Shown: positions 33,713 through 46,192 of the stretch, in pieces
Numbering within the stretch: the stretch's first letter is position 1
Layout of the letters: every line of letters begins with the position of its first letter
Made by a program: the position numbers and the translations under genes
The notes under the pieces: model-generated
Databases searched by the model: none
What the model was told of the DNA's origin: nothing
What the model saw: the letters and a program-made list of their open reading frames with translations, nothing else
Assembly (NCBI GenBank): GCA_051294375.1
Contig: CM119269.1
Coordinates: 21,794,434-21,858,433, forward strand
DNA from: Paraspadella gotoi
Taxonomy: Eukaryota > Chaetognatha
Length of the DNA: 64,000 bases
Direction: 5' to 3'

Positions 33713-36589
33713 ACTCTTGTATTTTCTCACAATTTCATGTCGCACCAGATGGTCGCTTCGCATTTGCGTCAAATTTCGGTGACGAACGAGAGACGAAGTG
33801 AGCGGAAGTGAGCGGCAGAGAGCAACGGCGCCAAAAAGCGGCGTCGAAAGTGAGAGGCGCCGATTTAAGGAAAAAAGCGCGTCGATGTAAGTGGCATCGC
33901 GATTGATAGGAATAAAAAGATAATGTAGATAAACAGAGGATTAATGGATGGAAAGGTAAATAGACAGATGAATTGACTGTTGGATAGAAATATATTTAGA
34001 TACATAAGTAAATTGACTATTAGACAAATATAGATAAACTTATGAAACAATTGTGTTAAATTTTATTAAAAAATTTTAAATAATTTGAAATAAATAAATT
34101 AAGAGTAGTTTTACACAGACTAACAGATAAATAATATTTAACATAAATATGTAAGTAAATAAGTAGATTGAATTATGAATATTAATATTAATATTAATAT
34201 TATATATAAATAAGTATAACAGATAAACATAGCCTATGCTATCTAGCAGAGATAGCTAGACAACTTTTTTCCTTCCCCAAAAAAGGAGGAAATATTTTAT
34301 GATTTCCGATTTCATTGTTGTTGTCGTCGTCGTCGTCGTTTGTTTGTTAGTCGTCGGATAATTTGGAAAAAAGGCCGTGACATCGCCCGGCCCGATTTTT
34401 TCGCGTCTCGACCGACAAGTGATAGGGAAACCAAATGAATATTTATTTCTCCCATATTTTTACCCATTTTTTTTTCTTTCGGCGGCGACGAAATTCTAGA
34501 CGAATTTTTTTTTCCGGTCGGTCAGTCGCTCTATTTTTTTTATTACTAACATTAACTAGTAGAATAGTTTAAAACTTATTAAATTTCGAAGATCACAGCA
34601 GATATCACTGGAAAAAAAAACTTTTTATACGTGAATACGTTACGTTAATGTTTTTTAAACTTTTAGAAACTATTAATTTTTTTTCTCTAAGCCGAGACTG
34701 ATGGGAGCAATAACCTTTTTCTCGTTTCTCATCTTTTTCCACTTTTTTTCTCCAATTTCAAAGTGGTTCTTGTTTCTTGATCTTTTTCTTTCTTTCACAC
34801 GTTGTACATCAAGAAAAAAAAAAGAAAGAAAGCTAAAATAAAAAATGTTTATAAAAAGAAATAGAAGAGAAAGAAGAAAAAAAGAAATAAAGAAGTTAAT
34901 GCGTCTTTCGATATTTTTGTGTCTCTTTCTCTTCAGCCATGAATATTTGTTGTCCTTCTCGTCATTTTGCGTTTTTTTTTTTTGGGCGGCGGCCATTTTA
35001 TTTTTTGGAAAACCATAACTCGAGAAAAGAAAGTACCAATGATTGTCGCGGTTACTTTCCAGCTATTTTTCGGCATTTTAATGTAAGAATCATAAAATAA
35101 AACTTACATATCGAAAAATTTTGGTCTTTGTGATTCATATGAGGTGCTCATTTATGTACGACAAAAATACAAGAGTTCCATGCAAAAGAAAATGAGTTGT
35201 CCAAAAAAATTCTTCCTTCTTTTTTGATATTTATCGTATCTACATCATTCATTTATTCTAATTTCCAGTTCTTTTTTATTACTTTTTGAGTTAACCAATA
35301 CTATTAAAAATCCCTGCCTTTTCTCAGTCTCATGTCAAATGGTTATTGCATCATCTCCATTAGGATAGATTCAGGGATGAATCTTTAATTTCATATGTCA
35401 AAAAATAGCGGCATTAAAAATACATATACTGAAATGCTCCAGAATATTCTTTTTATATTGTAAAATGTAAAGTATAAATAAAAGTTATAATGCTCCGGGT
35501 AACCTTTCTATGAGCAAAGTTATATTTTTATTTACCTCTGGATCTATTATCTGAACCAAATATCAAACAAGTACAAAAAAAGAAAAAAAGAAGATTTTGT
35601 TGAAATGAGAGACAATGCATCATCACATTATGCAACAACAACTCAAGCCTGGTTTTACTTTATAGGGGACCAATCTTTTTCACTGCTTGCTAAAGACCAC
35701 TTTTCTATCCTAATGTAATAAAAAATTGTCAGAATATAATATTTAGTAATTTATGTGTAGTCTCTTGATCAAAAAAGGTGAAAACAGTTGGAGGACACCT
35801 CTTTTGGAAGTATTTGAATGCATTAAATAATTTTATGCTGTTGAAAAATAATCTTTTATTGAGTCCTAGGGAGGTCATATTACTTATTAAAACCTATTTA
35901 CCGACCAAAAAATGTATTTGACAATGAAATTAACCGACTTTTCCAAACGCGACAATTTTTTCCTATCATGGTAAAAATCAATGAATGGGTTTGACAATGA
36001 TTTTCTATCATTTTGATATCATCATGTCTAACGTTAGATTAAAACTTGTTTGATGATTTATATGAATTGATACAACTAATATTAAATTATTCGTCATTTA
36101 ATAATATGCTATCTTTGCCCTGACTATTAAGGCGGGCAAAATGACCACTTTTTATTATTAAGAGTTCTGTAATATAAAATTTATTTTGTCTATCATATAC
36201 TTAATCAATATTTTTTATCACCTTTTTAACGAGTGAAGCAAAAGTATAACATTGAAGCATTTAAATATTTATCAATGCATGACATTGAAACATTTTTTTT
36301 ATAAAAAAATTAGTTTTTAAGAATGGATTCAGATAGCCCATAAAAAATTGTCTAAACAAAGTAATAATGGCGTTTTCAATAATTCGATGATAATGGGTCA
36401 AATAATAAAAAAACTCATCGTACCATAATTTTTTATGTTTCTTCTAATTTTACCAATAAAACATAAAATTAGGAAACCTTGTAGTAATATTTGTTATTTA
36501 TTTTTCAAGCTCTCCGAATCCGTTTTTAAAAATTCTTATTTAAAAAAAGAAAATCTGATTATAGTAATACGATAAGCTTAAATGCTTTT

Positions 36590-38366
36590 ATGAAATTGGT
36601 ACAAACAATGTTATTAACTATACAAAAAAATTAAATTTTTTTAAAAATTTCGTCATCCCACAGAAGATTGCTCTAACGTATTTATATTACAGAACTCTTA
36701 GTTTTACTTGTTCCACCTTAATAGATAGTTAACGCCTTGGGGACCAGCTACAAGATCTCTCGTCTACTTAAAAAGATTATATTTCTTAAATAAGATTTTT
36801 CCATTGCTCAATGGAGAGTTTCTTTTCCTTTATTTTGTTATTTGTACTCTGACCGGTAGAGAGAGAATGGGGGGTCAGAGTGATAGACGATCGGAAGAGC
36901 GAGGATGTGAATGGGTTCTTTGCTTGCATAAAAAAAAAAAAAAAAGGCGCTGGCAAGGCCGCGATCCAAAACGGGGCGGGGATCAAAGATAAAACGAGAA
37001 AAAATTTTTGCATTCCAAATTAGATTGAGGCGGTCTTGTCCCTCAAAGCGGAATTTAGAAGCGGAAATGGGAAGCGGAAATCGGGAGCGGAAATCGGGGC
37101 GAAGGAGACTAAATCGACCCATCGAAAAAATGGAAACAAAAAGGCAACGTTGTCGTTTTTATCGTCGTTCGTTTTCCGTGTGTTTTCGTCGTCGTTTTTC
37201 GTCGTCGTTTCGTCGTCGGTCTTCTTCATCGTTTTTTTCAGTTGTCGTTTTTCGTGTCGTTTTCGGGTCGTCGTCGCGGTTTTTAAGTCGCTTTTTAAAT
37301 TCGGTTAAAAATGAAGCTTTAGTTTATGGTAACAATTTATAAAAACCATGATAAAAATTAATCCATTAATCTCCTTTACAACAAAGAAAATTCAAACACT
37401 ACAGTTATCAATTATTTTTGGTTACAAGTAGTTTAACCTGTCTTTATTTATTTCTCCATATGATTTTGAATAAATTATAACATTATAGTTTGAAATGAAT
37501 TAAAATAGAAGTTGACAAAAGAATAAACAGTTTAAGAATAATTGCCTCAAAGAAATGAAATGTATCGTTGATTTATTTTAAACTAAACATAGATTTTTAT
37601 CGCCTCCATAAGATCATCTTTTTTTTTCCTCTTTTCCTACTGTTTCTGCTTTCCTTTTTTTCTTTCCCTCTCCTTTCTTTTCTCTACTTTTCTTTTTTTC
37701 AACTTTTCCTTCTCCTTTCTTCTTTTATCTCTCTTTTTCCTTCTTTTGTGACTTTCCTTTTCCCATTCTCATGTCGTTTTTTCTACTTTTTTCCCCTCGT
37801 TTTATTCTTTAACCTTTTTGATCTTTAATTTTTCTAGACTTTCTTTCATCTTTTCTTTTCTAATTCTTTCCGTTATTTTTCCCACCTCCTTTCTTTCTTT
37901 TTCACTTTTCCTTCTCTTCTCTGCGTCTCTTTTACTTCTTCCTTTTTTACGTCGGTTTAACTGACGTCTCTCTTGACTTAGTAAAATGAAAAGAAATTTA
38001 AAGGTCAGAGATTCAGTCTCATCGGGTCTGCGGGGGGGGGGGGGGGAGAAGAGGCCCGAGGGGTCGGAAGGGGTGAAGTTGAAAAGGAGAGGGGTGTTGA
38101 GTGCGAGGTCTGAATTGTTTTCCCAGTCTGTGCGTGTGTTTTTGTGCGTGGGAGGGGGTGGAGATTTAAGAGAAGAGAAAGAGAGAGAGAAAGAGAGAGA
38201 AGGAGAGAGATGAGAGGGGGATGAGAGAGAAGTGGAGAGAGAGAGAGAGAGAGAGTAAGAGGAGAGAGGAGAGACGAGAGAGAGAGATAGAAAGAAAAAG
38301 GGGATTTGATTTGAAGGAGAGATTGTAAAAGATTTATGGCGCTCCACCGTGGGAGAGAAAGAGAAT

Positions 38367-38398
<32 letters not shown>

Positions 38399-40464
38399 AG
38401 AGAGGAGAGAGACGTCGGAGAGAGAGAGGAGAGAGAGCGCTCCTTTTTGTCTCCTAATGGTAAAGGGGATTGAGAAAAAACGTAATTTTGGGACGTTGAT
38501 TAGCAGAACAACTTTCACTTTTAACTTTGTTATGAAAATGAAAACTAGAGAGGATGAAACACAAGGACAGGCAATGTATTTGTATTTATTCTTATGATTG
38601 GGGGATTTGAAACCTTTCATCGTCTTCTATATCCGTCCAAAAGTTAATTGGCAAGACGGCACTAAGTATTCGATAAAATAATTAATTTTATCGGAATATT
38701 TTTTAAAACAAATTTCCTGCTAGTAATTGCGGGGTAATGTTCGTTAAAATCCGATGGAACCGAATGTATCAATTGTTTTCTTTTTATTTAGCTGTTAGAA
38801 TCTAAATAAAGCTAATTATTATGTACTTTTTAATTTCTCATTAACACTTTAAAGTGTATTATTTTTAATGAGTGAAAATAAAAAAAAGAGCCAAAAACAA
38901 GAAAAAAAAGGGTGGTGCGTGACTTCCGGTGAGTGAGGCTTTTTTTTGAGTTGCGCCATCATAAAACGGAGTTGGAGGTCACCGGCGTGTAACTGCAAAC
39001 CCGCGGGGAGTTCAAAATTGCATGGAACAGACGGCAAATGTTTCACGGGGGAGAGAGAGGGGAGAGACGAGAGGAGGCAAGAGGGGGAGGGAGAGGGGTG
39101 AAAAAGGGGAGGGACTGGAAGTTAAGGAAAATAGGAAAAAGAGGCAAAATCAAGTGGCAGCGAAGAAAAGATGAGATGTGTAGAAGAGGAGATGAGGGGA
39201 AGATTAAAGAAAGGAGAAAAAAAAAAGAAAAAAAAAGGAAAGAAGTTGAAAAGTAAAGTTATAAAAAATCCAAATATGAAGACGGAAATAAAAGAAATAA
39301 ATATAAAATATAAAAAGATAATATAAGAGAAAGAATGAAAATAAAAATATAAAGAAAATATTAAACAAAATCCCTCATTCGATTATATGTAGGTTTTTAA
39401 CGGTTTGCAGATTAGATTATCAAAAAACAAGTTAATTAAAAACTGATTAATAAAAATAAATACATATAAAATAAAAAATAAATAAATAATTGTGGCAATT
39501 ATAAGTAATAAAATCTTTAAACTTAAAAAGTGAAACGATGTAAATTTTGCATTTTTATAAAAAATGAAAATCTTATAATAGAATATGAGATTAATAGAAT
39601 GAGTGAAGAAACGGAATGAAATAAAAAAGAAAAGAGAAAATAAAATAAGCAAAAGAGAAAAAAAGAAAATGAAGAAGGGAAAAGAGAAGAGAAAAGTGGA
39701 GCTGGAAAATGATGTGTCAACCAGTAAATGAGATGAAAGATGGAAAAAAGGAGGAAGCGAAATATGATGAGTCGATTCGAGATTAGAAGAAAAAAGGAAA
39801 GAAAAAGAAAGAAAAGGAAAGTAAAAAAGAAAGAAAAGGAAAGTAAAAAAAAAAAAAAGAAAAACAGGAAAAGAAAAAAAAAAAACTGTTTTAACTGATG
39901 AGTTGCGACAGCAAAAATGAACATTTTTTGGCCTTATTTACATTTTTCTTTTTTTCTTCTCTTCTGTTTTGTCTTTTTTCTTTTCTTATTTTTTTTTTCT
40001 TTCTTTCTCATTCTGTTTTTCTTTTTTCTCTTCTTTTCTTTTCTCTTTTCCATTCTTTTCTTTTTTCTTTCTTCCTTCCTTTCCTTTTCCATCTTTTTTT
40101 CCTTTTTTTCTTTTCTTTTCTTTCTTTTCCTTTTCTTTCTATTTCCTTCTCTTCTCCCTTCCTCTTTTTCTAACTTCATCTCCTCTGCTTCTTTGTGCTC
40201 CTCTGTCAAACTTGAGAAAGTCACTCTTTCTCTCCTTTATCACTCACTTCTTTACGGTTATTTCCTCTCGCTGCATTAAATATTTAAGCGAAAAAGCTTC
40301 ATCTAACTCTCTCTCCTCTCCTCTTTTCTCTCTTCTTCTCTCTCTCTCTCTTCCTCTCTCTTTCTCTCTCTCCTCTTCTCTCTCCTTCTCTCGTCACATC
40401 TCTTCTTCTCTCTCTCTCCTTCCTCTTCTCCTCTCTTCTTCTTCTCTCTCTTTCTCTTCTCTCT

Positions 40465-40506
<42 letters not shown>

Positions 40507-40960
40507 TCTCTCTCCTTAGTCTCTAAATCTTTACTTCAAACGCGTTCATTCTAATGTTCAGAAAATTGTTAATCGAAAAAACCTGTTTTATTAGTTGTTT
40601 TTCTTTCTGAACATCCTGTTTGGTTTAAATCATTAATACCCAATTTATTAATTTAACAAAATTTACTAATAAATAAATTTATGGAATCTTCTTTCTGAAT
40701 AACATGAAAAGATGTTCATATTAGCAGTAGTCGTTTTTTTCTCTTTACTTTATCTTCAAAACAGAGGCTTTTAAAAATCACGTTAGATTCACACTTCGCC
40801 TGAAAACGCAACGGAGAAGTTTGACTTCGCTCTTCGTTGTCTTTGTCATCGAGTTCAATCAACTCAGCCTGCTGTTTGTTGTCGTTTGTTGTCTTTGTCT
40901 TTTCGTCTGTAATCGTTGTCGTTTTTTGTCGTTTTGGTCGTCAATTCGTCTTCCTGGTAC
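36590..40960 (+). repeat. Inverted-repeat unit A, third copy (most complete)
   Basis: Forward copy of the unit whose left arm is 9300-15480 (reverse) and right arm 15490-16365 plus 21300-23271 (forward). It starts with the palindrome-centre sequence (AATGCTTTTATGAAATTGG at 36590) and ends in GAC/TCG-type DNA at 40840-40960. It has no counterpart of the 5-kb insert at 16395-21110. Contents: TCG-rich block 37150-37290, T/C-rich 37610-37960, GA-rich 38160-38430, AT-rich 39240-39620, T/C-rich 39900-40170, CT 40306-40516. The 272-codon minus-strand frame over 37802-38620 is compositional. No gene is supported. Confidence 0.87.
40306..40516 (+). repeat. (CT)n with TT and CCT interruptions
   Basis: About 210 bp of CT-rich DNA; counterpart of the GA tract at 9729-9882. 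Confidence 0.92.
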
Positions 40961-40964
40961 TGAG

Positions 40965-41280
40965 ACTTTATCTTTCATACTCGAGTTTATCCTCTTTTGA
41001 CGAGCCTATCATTCACATCACTGTTTCGTTCACTCTCACAGCAACATCACATAAAACTTCACCGTTCACGAGCGCATCGTCACAAACGACGTGTATCATA
41101 AGACGATCGGGTGGGCGTGATCACTTATTTTTGGTTTCTCAATCTCATTTGCATATTGTAGCAGTTTAGTTTATATCTCATATCTTCTTATTCGATTTCT
41201 AAGAGTTTTGGTCTATTATTTAGTAATTATTTAAATTAAGATTTATGTATATACTCTCTTTTCGTTGTTTTTGAGGTATT
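40965..41280 (-). repeat. Inverted copy of 28560-28990
   Basis: Follows unit A directly (TACTGAGACTTTATCTTTCA at 40961). The match to repeat B's spacer ends near 41280, where the perfect hairpin begins. Confidence 0.8.
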
Positions 41281-41443
41281 AGGAGAAAAACAGTTTTTGT
41301 TTAACAACGATTTATTTGACACAGTTTAGTCAGACATGTTTCGGCTCTTTCACTTAGAGCCTTCATAAGTGAAAGAGCCGAAACATGTCTGACTAAACTG
41401 TGTCAAATAAATCGTTGTTAAACAAAAACTGTTTTTCTCCTAA
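41279..41443. repeat. Perfect 78+78-bp palindrome with 9-nt loop
   Basis: Left arm 41279-41356, loop GAGCCTTCA (41357-41365), right arm 41366-41443. I compared the arms base by base and found no mismatch. On the minus strand the centre reads CTTATGAAG, a GGCTCT/AGAGCC stem, then CGAAAC. This is the layout of a hammerhead ribozyme core (CUGAUGA - stem II - GAAA) with one change in the first box. Hammerhead motifs are known in Penelope-like and other retroelements. Confidence 0.9.
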
Positions 41444-41639
41444 ATTAAGATTTAATAATGATTTAGTTTTTCAAATAATTTGTAACACATTTAAAAGTAT
41501 ATTTTTAGCATTGGATGTGTCACACTCGGCGGTGAATCACGTGACTCTATGGTTCTGACGTCTGACGCTAGAAGACGACGAAGATGAGTGAACCATCAAA
41601 GTCACATAACTTTATTCGGAGGAGGAAATGTGAGGAGGC
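41444..41639. other. AT-rich to mixed spacer
   Basis: Nothing recognised. It contains GGTGAATCACGTGACTC near 41532, with an E-box CACGTG. Confidence 0.4.
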
Positions 41640-41649
41640 GTCACTGCTT

Positions 41650-41955
41650 GAGCGCGGGAAATGGTCTCCCTTCGTTTAAGGAGGAAAATGGCCTCTCTTC
41701 AATTAAGGAGGAAAATGGCCTCTCTTTAAAAAAGGGGGGGAAATGGCCTTTCTTCATTTAAGTAGGAAAATTGACTCTCTTTATTTCATGGGGAAAAATG
41801 GCCTCTATTTATTTAAGGGGAAAAATGGCCTCTCTTTATTCAAGTTGAAAAATTGCCACTCTTTATTTAAAGAGGAAAATGGCCTCTCTTTATTAAAGTT
41901 GGAAAATTGCTACTCTTTATTTATCTAATCACTTTGGGAAAAAATGGCCTCTTTT
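41650..41955 (+). repeat. 27-28-bp minisatellite (GAGGAAAATGGCCTCTCTTT)
   Basis: About ten units with the core AAATGGCCTCTCTT, starting near 41659, 41686, 41713, 41740, 41767, 41796, 41823, 41850, 41878 and 41905. Most units are 27 bp, so the frame stays open as a nine-residue repeat (KNGLSLFK-like) in 41743-41928. I do not call that a gene. Confidence 0.9.
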
Positions 41956-41959
41956 CGGC

Positions 41960-42020
41960 ATGGCATCACTTCATGGCATCACTTCATGGCATCACTTCAT
42001 GGCATCACTTCATGGCATCA
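41960..42020 (+). repeat. 13-bp tandem repeat ATGGCATCACTTC
   Basis: Four perfect units and a fifth partial one (41960, 41973, 41986, 41999, 42012). Confidence 0.97.
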
Positions 42021-42025
42021 TTTTA

Positions 42026-43149
42026 GGAAAGGGAGAAATCATTTTATTCAAGTGAATAAATGGCCTCACTTGGGCGTTTAAATGTTGCTGATAAAATAAA
42101 ACGATGGAAAAATGACGCAGATTCATTTGAAATAAATTCGATTTCTCGTAAACTTGTAATAAGTAATGTAGTAATACTATTTTTGTTCACTGAAATTAGT
42201 TTACCATTGTTGATTATATTATATTATTTATACATACATTTTATTTTCTATTTATATTTTATGTATATTTACATATATATTCATTGTTTATACAGTGAAT
42301 TACCGTTAATTTGTATTCCTTTTAGTTTTTAAAACATCGATTGTTCCTTGTCTCTTCATTGCAGACTTCAATTCTCTCTCTCGTTATAGTTTTTAAAACT
42401 TTACCGATTGTTGCTCTCGTCATGAGTCAATTTGTTTTTTCTCCTTTGATCTCGATCCCGACGCGAGTTCTATAAGAATAATTTTTGGTCGGTCGGTCAG
42501 TATATTAATTATTTTATTTGTTTTAAATGCTTATAAATCATATGATATAAAATTATTTCATATTTAATTAAAATAGTATGTAACATATGATATTTAATAT
42601 GCGTATATTTATTAGATGTTTAATATGCATATATTTATTATAATTATAATTTTTTTTAATATATATATATTTATTAGATTTTTAACTTGCATATATTCCA
42701 TACTTGTACAATGTGCAGTGATGTAGTTCCCTGAAAATTATTTTATGATGAAAATACTATTCGGAGACATACTACTTATTTGCGTAGTTATAATATTATT
42801 TAAAAATATACAAAATCCAATCACTTCGGTGCAACAGCTTAAACTACTGCCCTCTTGTTTAACCGATGTTTTTCTCCCGATAGCATCATGCATTATGCAC
42901 AAACCATAGTAAATCGTCAAGGTCTCATTTCTCCTTCGCGCAGCAGTTTAGTCCCAACGATATTCAACACCCAAGCGTCTTGAGATATCCGGATGTAGTC
43001 GGTTTACGCTGGAACGTAGGGATGTAACCGGGTTTGGTTCAGATTGTAGCAAAGAATCGTAATTAACCCAGATTTTTTTTTGTACTTGAACTTGTTCACC
43101 CAGACATTAAGAAGAATTCATCGCAGTTCAATAATCCAGTCCAGGCTTA

Positions 43150-43150
<1 letters not shown>
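42026..43150. other. AT-rich interval without a supported gene
   Basis: Strongly AT-rich from 42130, with short TATATATTTATTAGAT-type repeats near 42600-42680 and a small GGTC trimer array near 42487. No coding signal. Confidence 0.5.
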
Positions 43151-43152
<2 letters not shown>

Positions 43153-43197
<45 letters not shown>

Positions 43198-43202
43198 CTC
43201 TA
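43153..43202 (+). repeat. (CT)n microsatellite
   Basis: About 50 bp with one TT interruption. Confidence 0.96.
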
Positions 43203-43310
43203 TCGTCGCTTTCAACCCTCTTCCCTTTGGGAGGTCAACCCTTCTCTGCGGTCAGAAGCATACTACCATAAAATCAGAATAGAGCCATTCCGATGAATCA
43301 GCGTCACAGA

Positions 43311-43312
<2 letters not shown>

Positions 43313-43385
<73 letters not shown>
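43313..43385 (+). repeat. (CT)n microsatellite
   Basis: About 73 bp, pure. Confidence 0.97.
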
Positions 43386-43387
<2 letters not shown>

Positions 43388-43521
43388 CCCCCTTTCCCCC
43401 AATCCTCATAACTAATTCATGGTGTATTTCCTTTTTTGTTTTCTCTGTTCTTAGTGCTTGTGTCTTGTTCTCTTGTTCTTTCGTTCGCCAAAGCATTTTT
43501 TATCATTAGACACAAGAAGAA

Positions 43522-43860
43522 ATGACAGAAAAAAAAACAGAAAAAAGACAGAAAAAAAAGATAGAAAATGGAGAAGCGTCATTAATCAAGGAATTTCGAA
43601 GCCTCTTTGCGAAAGAAATATTTTTTTTTTGTTTGGATGGATGTTTAATAATTCCAGTCACGATCAGTTGTTATGAAAATAATAACCAACATTTTAAAGC
43701 TTTTAGAATTTATAATGAAAAGGAAACCATACGGTTATACGATTACAGATATAAAATTTCACAAAGATACGATTTACATAACAATACAATTAGTAATATA
43801 TGTTTACTTTTACAATATTTGGTAGTCAAAATCATTATTTGTTTACTTTGTAAATTATAA
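43522..43860 (+). CDS. Doubtful 112-codon open frame, AT-rich
   Basis: ATG to TAA with a Lys-rich start and a non-repetitive remainder (IKEFRSLFAKE..., YNEKETIRLYDYRY). It is not made of simple repeats, which sets it apart from most frames here, but its high AT content alone could produce it. No domain recognised, no splice or promoter context, and no second copy in the window to test conservation. Confidence 0.12.
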   Translation: MTEKKTEKRQKKKIENGEASLIKEFRSLFAKEIFFFCLDGCLIIPVTISCYENNNQHFKAFRIYNEKETIRLYDYRYKISQRYDLHNNTISNICLLLQYLVVKIIICLLCKL

Positions 43861-44123
43861 ATTGAAAAAGAGCAGAAACTTCCTTTTTTTTTAACATTTC
43901 GTTATTTCTTCATTCAAAACTAATGATGAAGTAAAAATCAAATTATAAAATCTTTACAACCCAATACATAAACAAAGAACAAAATTATTCCAATTTCCAA
44001 GGTTGGTCGTAAAAAGAAGACAATGATGACTCGTCTCTCCTCTTCCTTTTTTTCTACCCGTAACTCTATTCTTCTCTGTTGCCATTGATTCGCGGAATTA
44101 ATTATTAATAAAAAAATACAATG

Positions 44124-44124
<1 letters not shown>

Positions 44125-44157
<33 letters not shown>
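44125..44157 (+). repeat. (CT)n microsatellite entering a gap
   Basis: Pure CT up to the first N. Confidence 0.96.
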
Positions 44158-44851
44158 NNNNNNNNNNNNNNNNNNNNNNNNNNNNNNNNNNNNNNNNNNN
44201 NNNNNNNNNNNNNNNNNNNNNNNNNNNNNNNNNNNNNNNNNNNNNNNNNNNNNNNNNNNNNNNNNNNNNNNNNNNNNNNNNNNNNNNNNNNNNNNNNNNN
44301 NNNNNNNNNNNNNNNNNNNNNNNNNNNNNNNNNNNNNNNNNNNNNNNNNNNNNNNNNNNNNNNNNNNNNNNNNNNNNNNNNNNNNNNNNNNNNNNNNNNN
44401 NNNNNNNNNNNNNNNNNNNNNNNNNNNNNNNNNNNNNNNNNNNNNNNNNNNNNNNNNNNNNNNNNNNNNNNNNNNNNNNNNNNNNNNNNNNNNNNNNNNN
44501 NNNNNNNNNNNNNNNNNNNNNNNNNNNNNNNNNNNNNNNNNNNNNNNNNNNNNNNNNNNNNNNNNNNNNNNNNNNNNNNNNNNNNNNNNNNNNNNNNNNN
44601 NNNNNNNNNNNNNNNNNNNNNNNNNNNNNNNNNNNNNNNNNNNNNNNNNNNNNNNNNNNNNNNNNNNNNNNNNNNNNNNNNNNNNNNNNNNNNNNNNNNN
44701 NNNNNNNNNNNNNNNNNNNNNNNNNNNNNNNNNNNNNNNNNNNNNNNNNNNNNNNNNNNNNNNNNNNNNNNNNNNNNNNNNNNNNNNNNNNNNNNNNNNN
44801 NNNNNNNNNNNNNNNNNNNNNNNNNNNNNNNNNNNNNNNNNNNNNNNNNNN
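44158..44851. other. Assembly gap, 694 N
   Basis: Bounded by CT tracts on both sides. Open frames made of unknown residues across it are meaningless. Confidence 0.99.
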
Positions 44852-44864
44852 GTTCTCTCTCCTG

Positions 44865-44895
<31 letters not shown>

Positions 44896-45183
44896 CACTT
44901 CATGCCTGTTCTTTTATTCTTTTGTTCGAGAATTTTTTTTTTTAATCGCGAAGCCTCTCAACGTAATAATATTCTCAGCGCGGACACAAAGAGAGAGAGA
45001 GAAGAGAAGAGGAGAGAGAGAGGAGAGAGAGAGAGTAGAGAGACAGAAGAGAGAGAGAGAGAGAAGATGAGAGAGAAGAGGAAGAGGAGAAGAAATATCT
45101 TCAATATTCCATCCACCGCCGATACCGAACACGCCCGTCGCGCCCCCCCCCCCCCACCCTCTCTTACTCCCGTGTCCATTGGT

Positions 45184-45186
45184 TCT

Positions 45187-45267
<81 letters not shown>
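45184..45267 (+). repeat. (CT)n microsatellite with CCT/TCT interruptions
   Basis: Counterpart of the GA tract at 49041-49092. The GA-rich tract at 44990-45070 pairs with CT 49193-49275. Confidence 0.95.
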
Positions 45268-45270
<3 letters not shown>

Positions 45271-45399
45271 CCGCCACACAGAAAATGGCGGTTTTCTTTC
45301 CTTTTTGTCCCGCGAGGGGATTATGCGTGGAATTAAAAAAGATTGTTGACTCAGATCTCAGGTCCATCGGTCTTCGAAGTTGACTTCGAGGCTTCGACA

Positions 45400-45487
45400 G
45401 GAAAGTTTACCTTGAGTGGGATTCGAATCCTATCATTCCATACCGCGTCGAAGTCTCAGTTTTTAACCACTCGGCCATCTCGGAATC
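45400..45487 (-). mobile_element. tRNA-Ser/Leu-like SINE head, minus strand
   Basis: On the minus strand: TGGCCGAGTGG (A-box) then TTCGAATCC (B-box) with an extra-long middle part, as in class II tRNAs (Ser, Leu). Inverted copy of the head at 48160-48235. Confidence 0.75.
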
Positions 45488-45497
45488 AAAAAAAGAT

Positions 45498-45733
45498 NNN
45501 NNNNNNNNNNNNNNNNNNNNNNNNNNNNNNNNNNNNNNNNNNNNNNNNNNNNNNNNNNNNNNNNNNNNNNNNNNNNNNNNNNNNNNNNNNNNNNNNNNNN
45601 NNNNNNNNNNNNNNNNNNNNNNNNNNNNNNNNNNNNNNNNNNNNNNNNNNNNNNNNNNNNNNNNNNNNNNNNNNNNNNNNNNNNNNNNNNNNNNNNNNNN
45701 NNNNNNNNNNNNNNNNNNNNNNNNNNNNNNNNN
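45498..45733. other. Assembly gap, 236 N
   Basis: Interrupts the left arm of repeat C. The right arm offers the equivalent sequence (about 48000-48150). Confidence 0.99.
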
Positions 45734-46192
45734 ATTTCATTCTTTTATTCTCTCAATCATTAGCCTATTTTTTGGTTTTTGATTGTAAAAAATATTAATA
45801 TAATGAAATTTACTAAAAAAAAAGATATTAGCTATGATCCGTCCAGGAAGGTTGCAGAAGGTTGTCATTCCGCCACAATTGCGGAAATTTGAGTTAAAAG
45901 GAATCATAACAATACTAATACCGATTGCGGTAATAGTTTAGAAATGAAAAATGATAGTGCGGTTTCTTACTTTTGTTAAAGGAAAAGAGATTTTAAAACA
46001 TATCACGAATAGTCTGTGAGAATTGTCGCTTATTCTCATGCAAGCGGCAAGTGTCTGATGTTTCGCCCGTAACGAATTGACTCATCGTGAGTCACCAAAG
46101 AAAAGTTGTATAGTATAGGTTGAAACGTTTTAATTATTTTTTTTTCGGAAAATTGTAAACACTTAATAAAACACAAGCAAAGTGAAAACGTT

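Larger units (their letters stand above)
31690..36585 (-). repeat. Large inverted repeat B, right arm (about 4.9 kb)
   Basis: Reverse complement of 23297-28545 (landmarks given there). It lacks the SINE of the left arm and about 100 bp around it. 34660-36585 is AT-rich; 33600-33710 is the CT tract. No gene is supported. Confidence 0.92.

Noticed and set aside
37802-38620. 272-codon minus-strand frame rich in Ser/Leu
   Set aside because: Covers CT/GA and T/C-rich DNA and is not preserved in the other unit A copies.
41650-42020. CRISPR-like array
   Set aside because: Units are directly abutting without unique spacers, and the context is animal nuclear DNA; ordinary tandem repeats.
43938-44945. 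Long frames of 266-321 codons across 44158-44851
   Set aside because: Mostly unknown residues across an N gap bounded by CT microsatellite.
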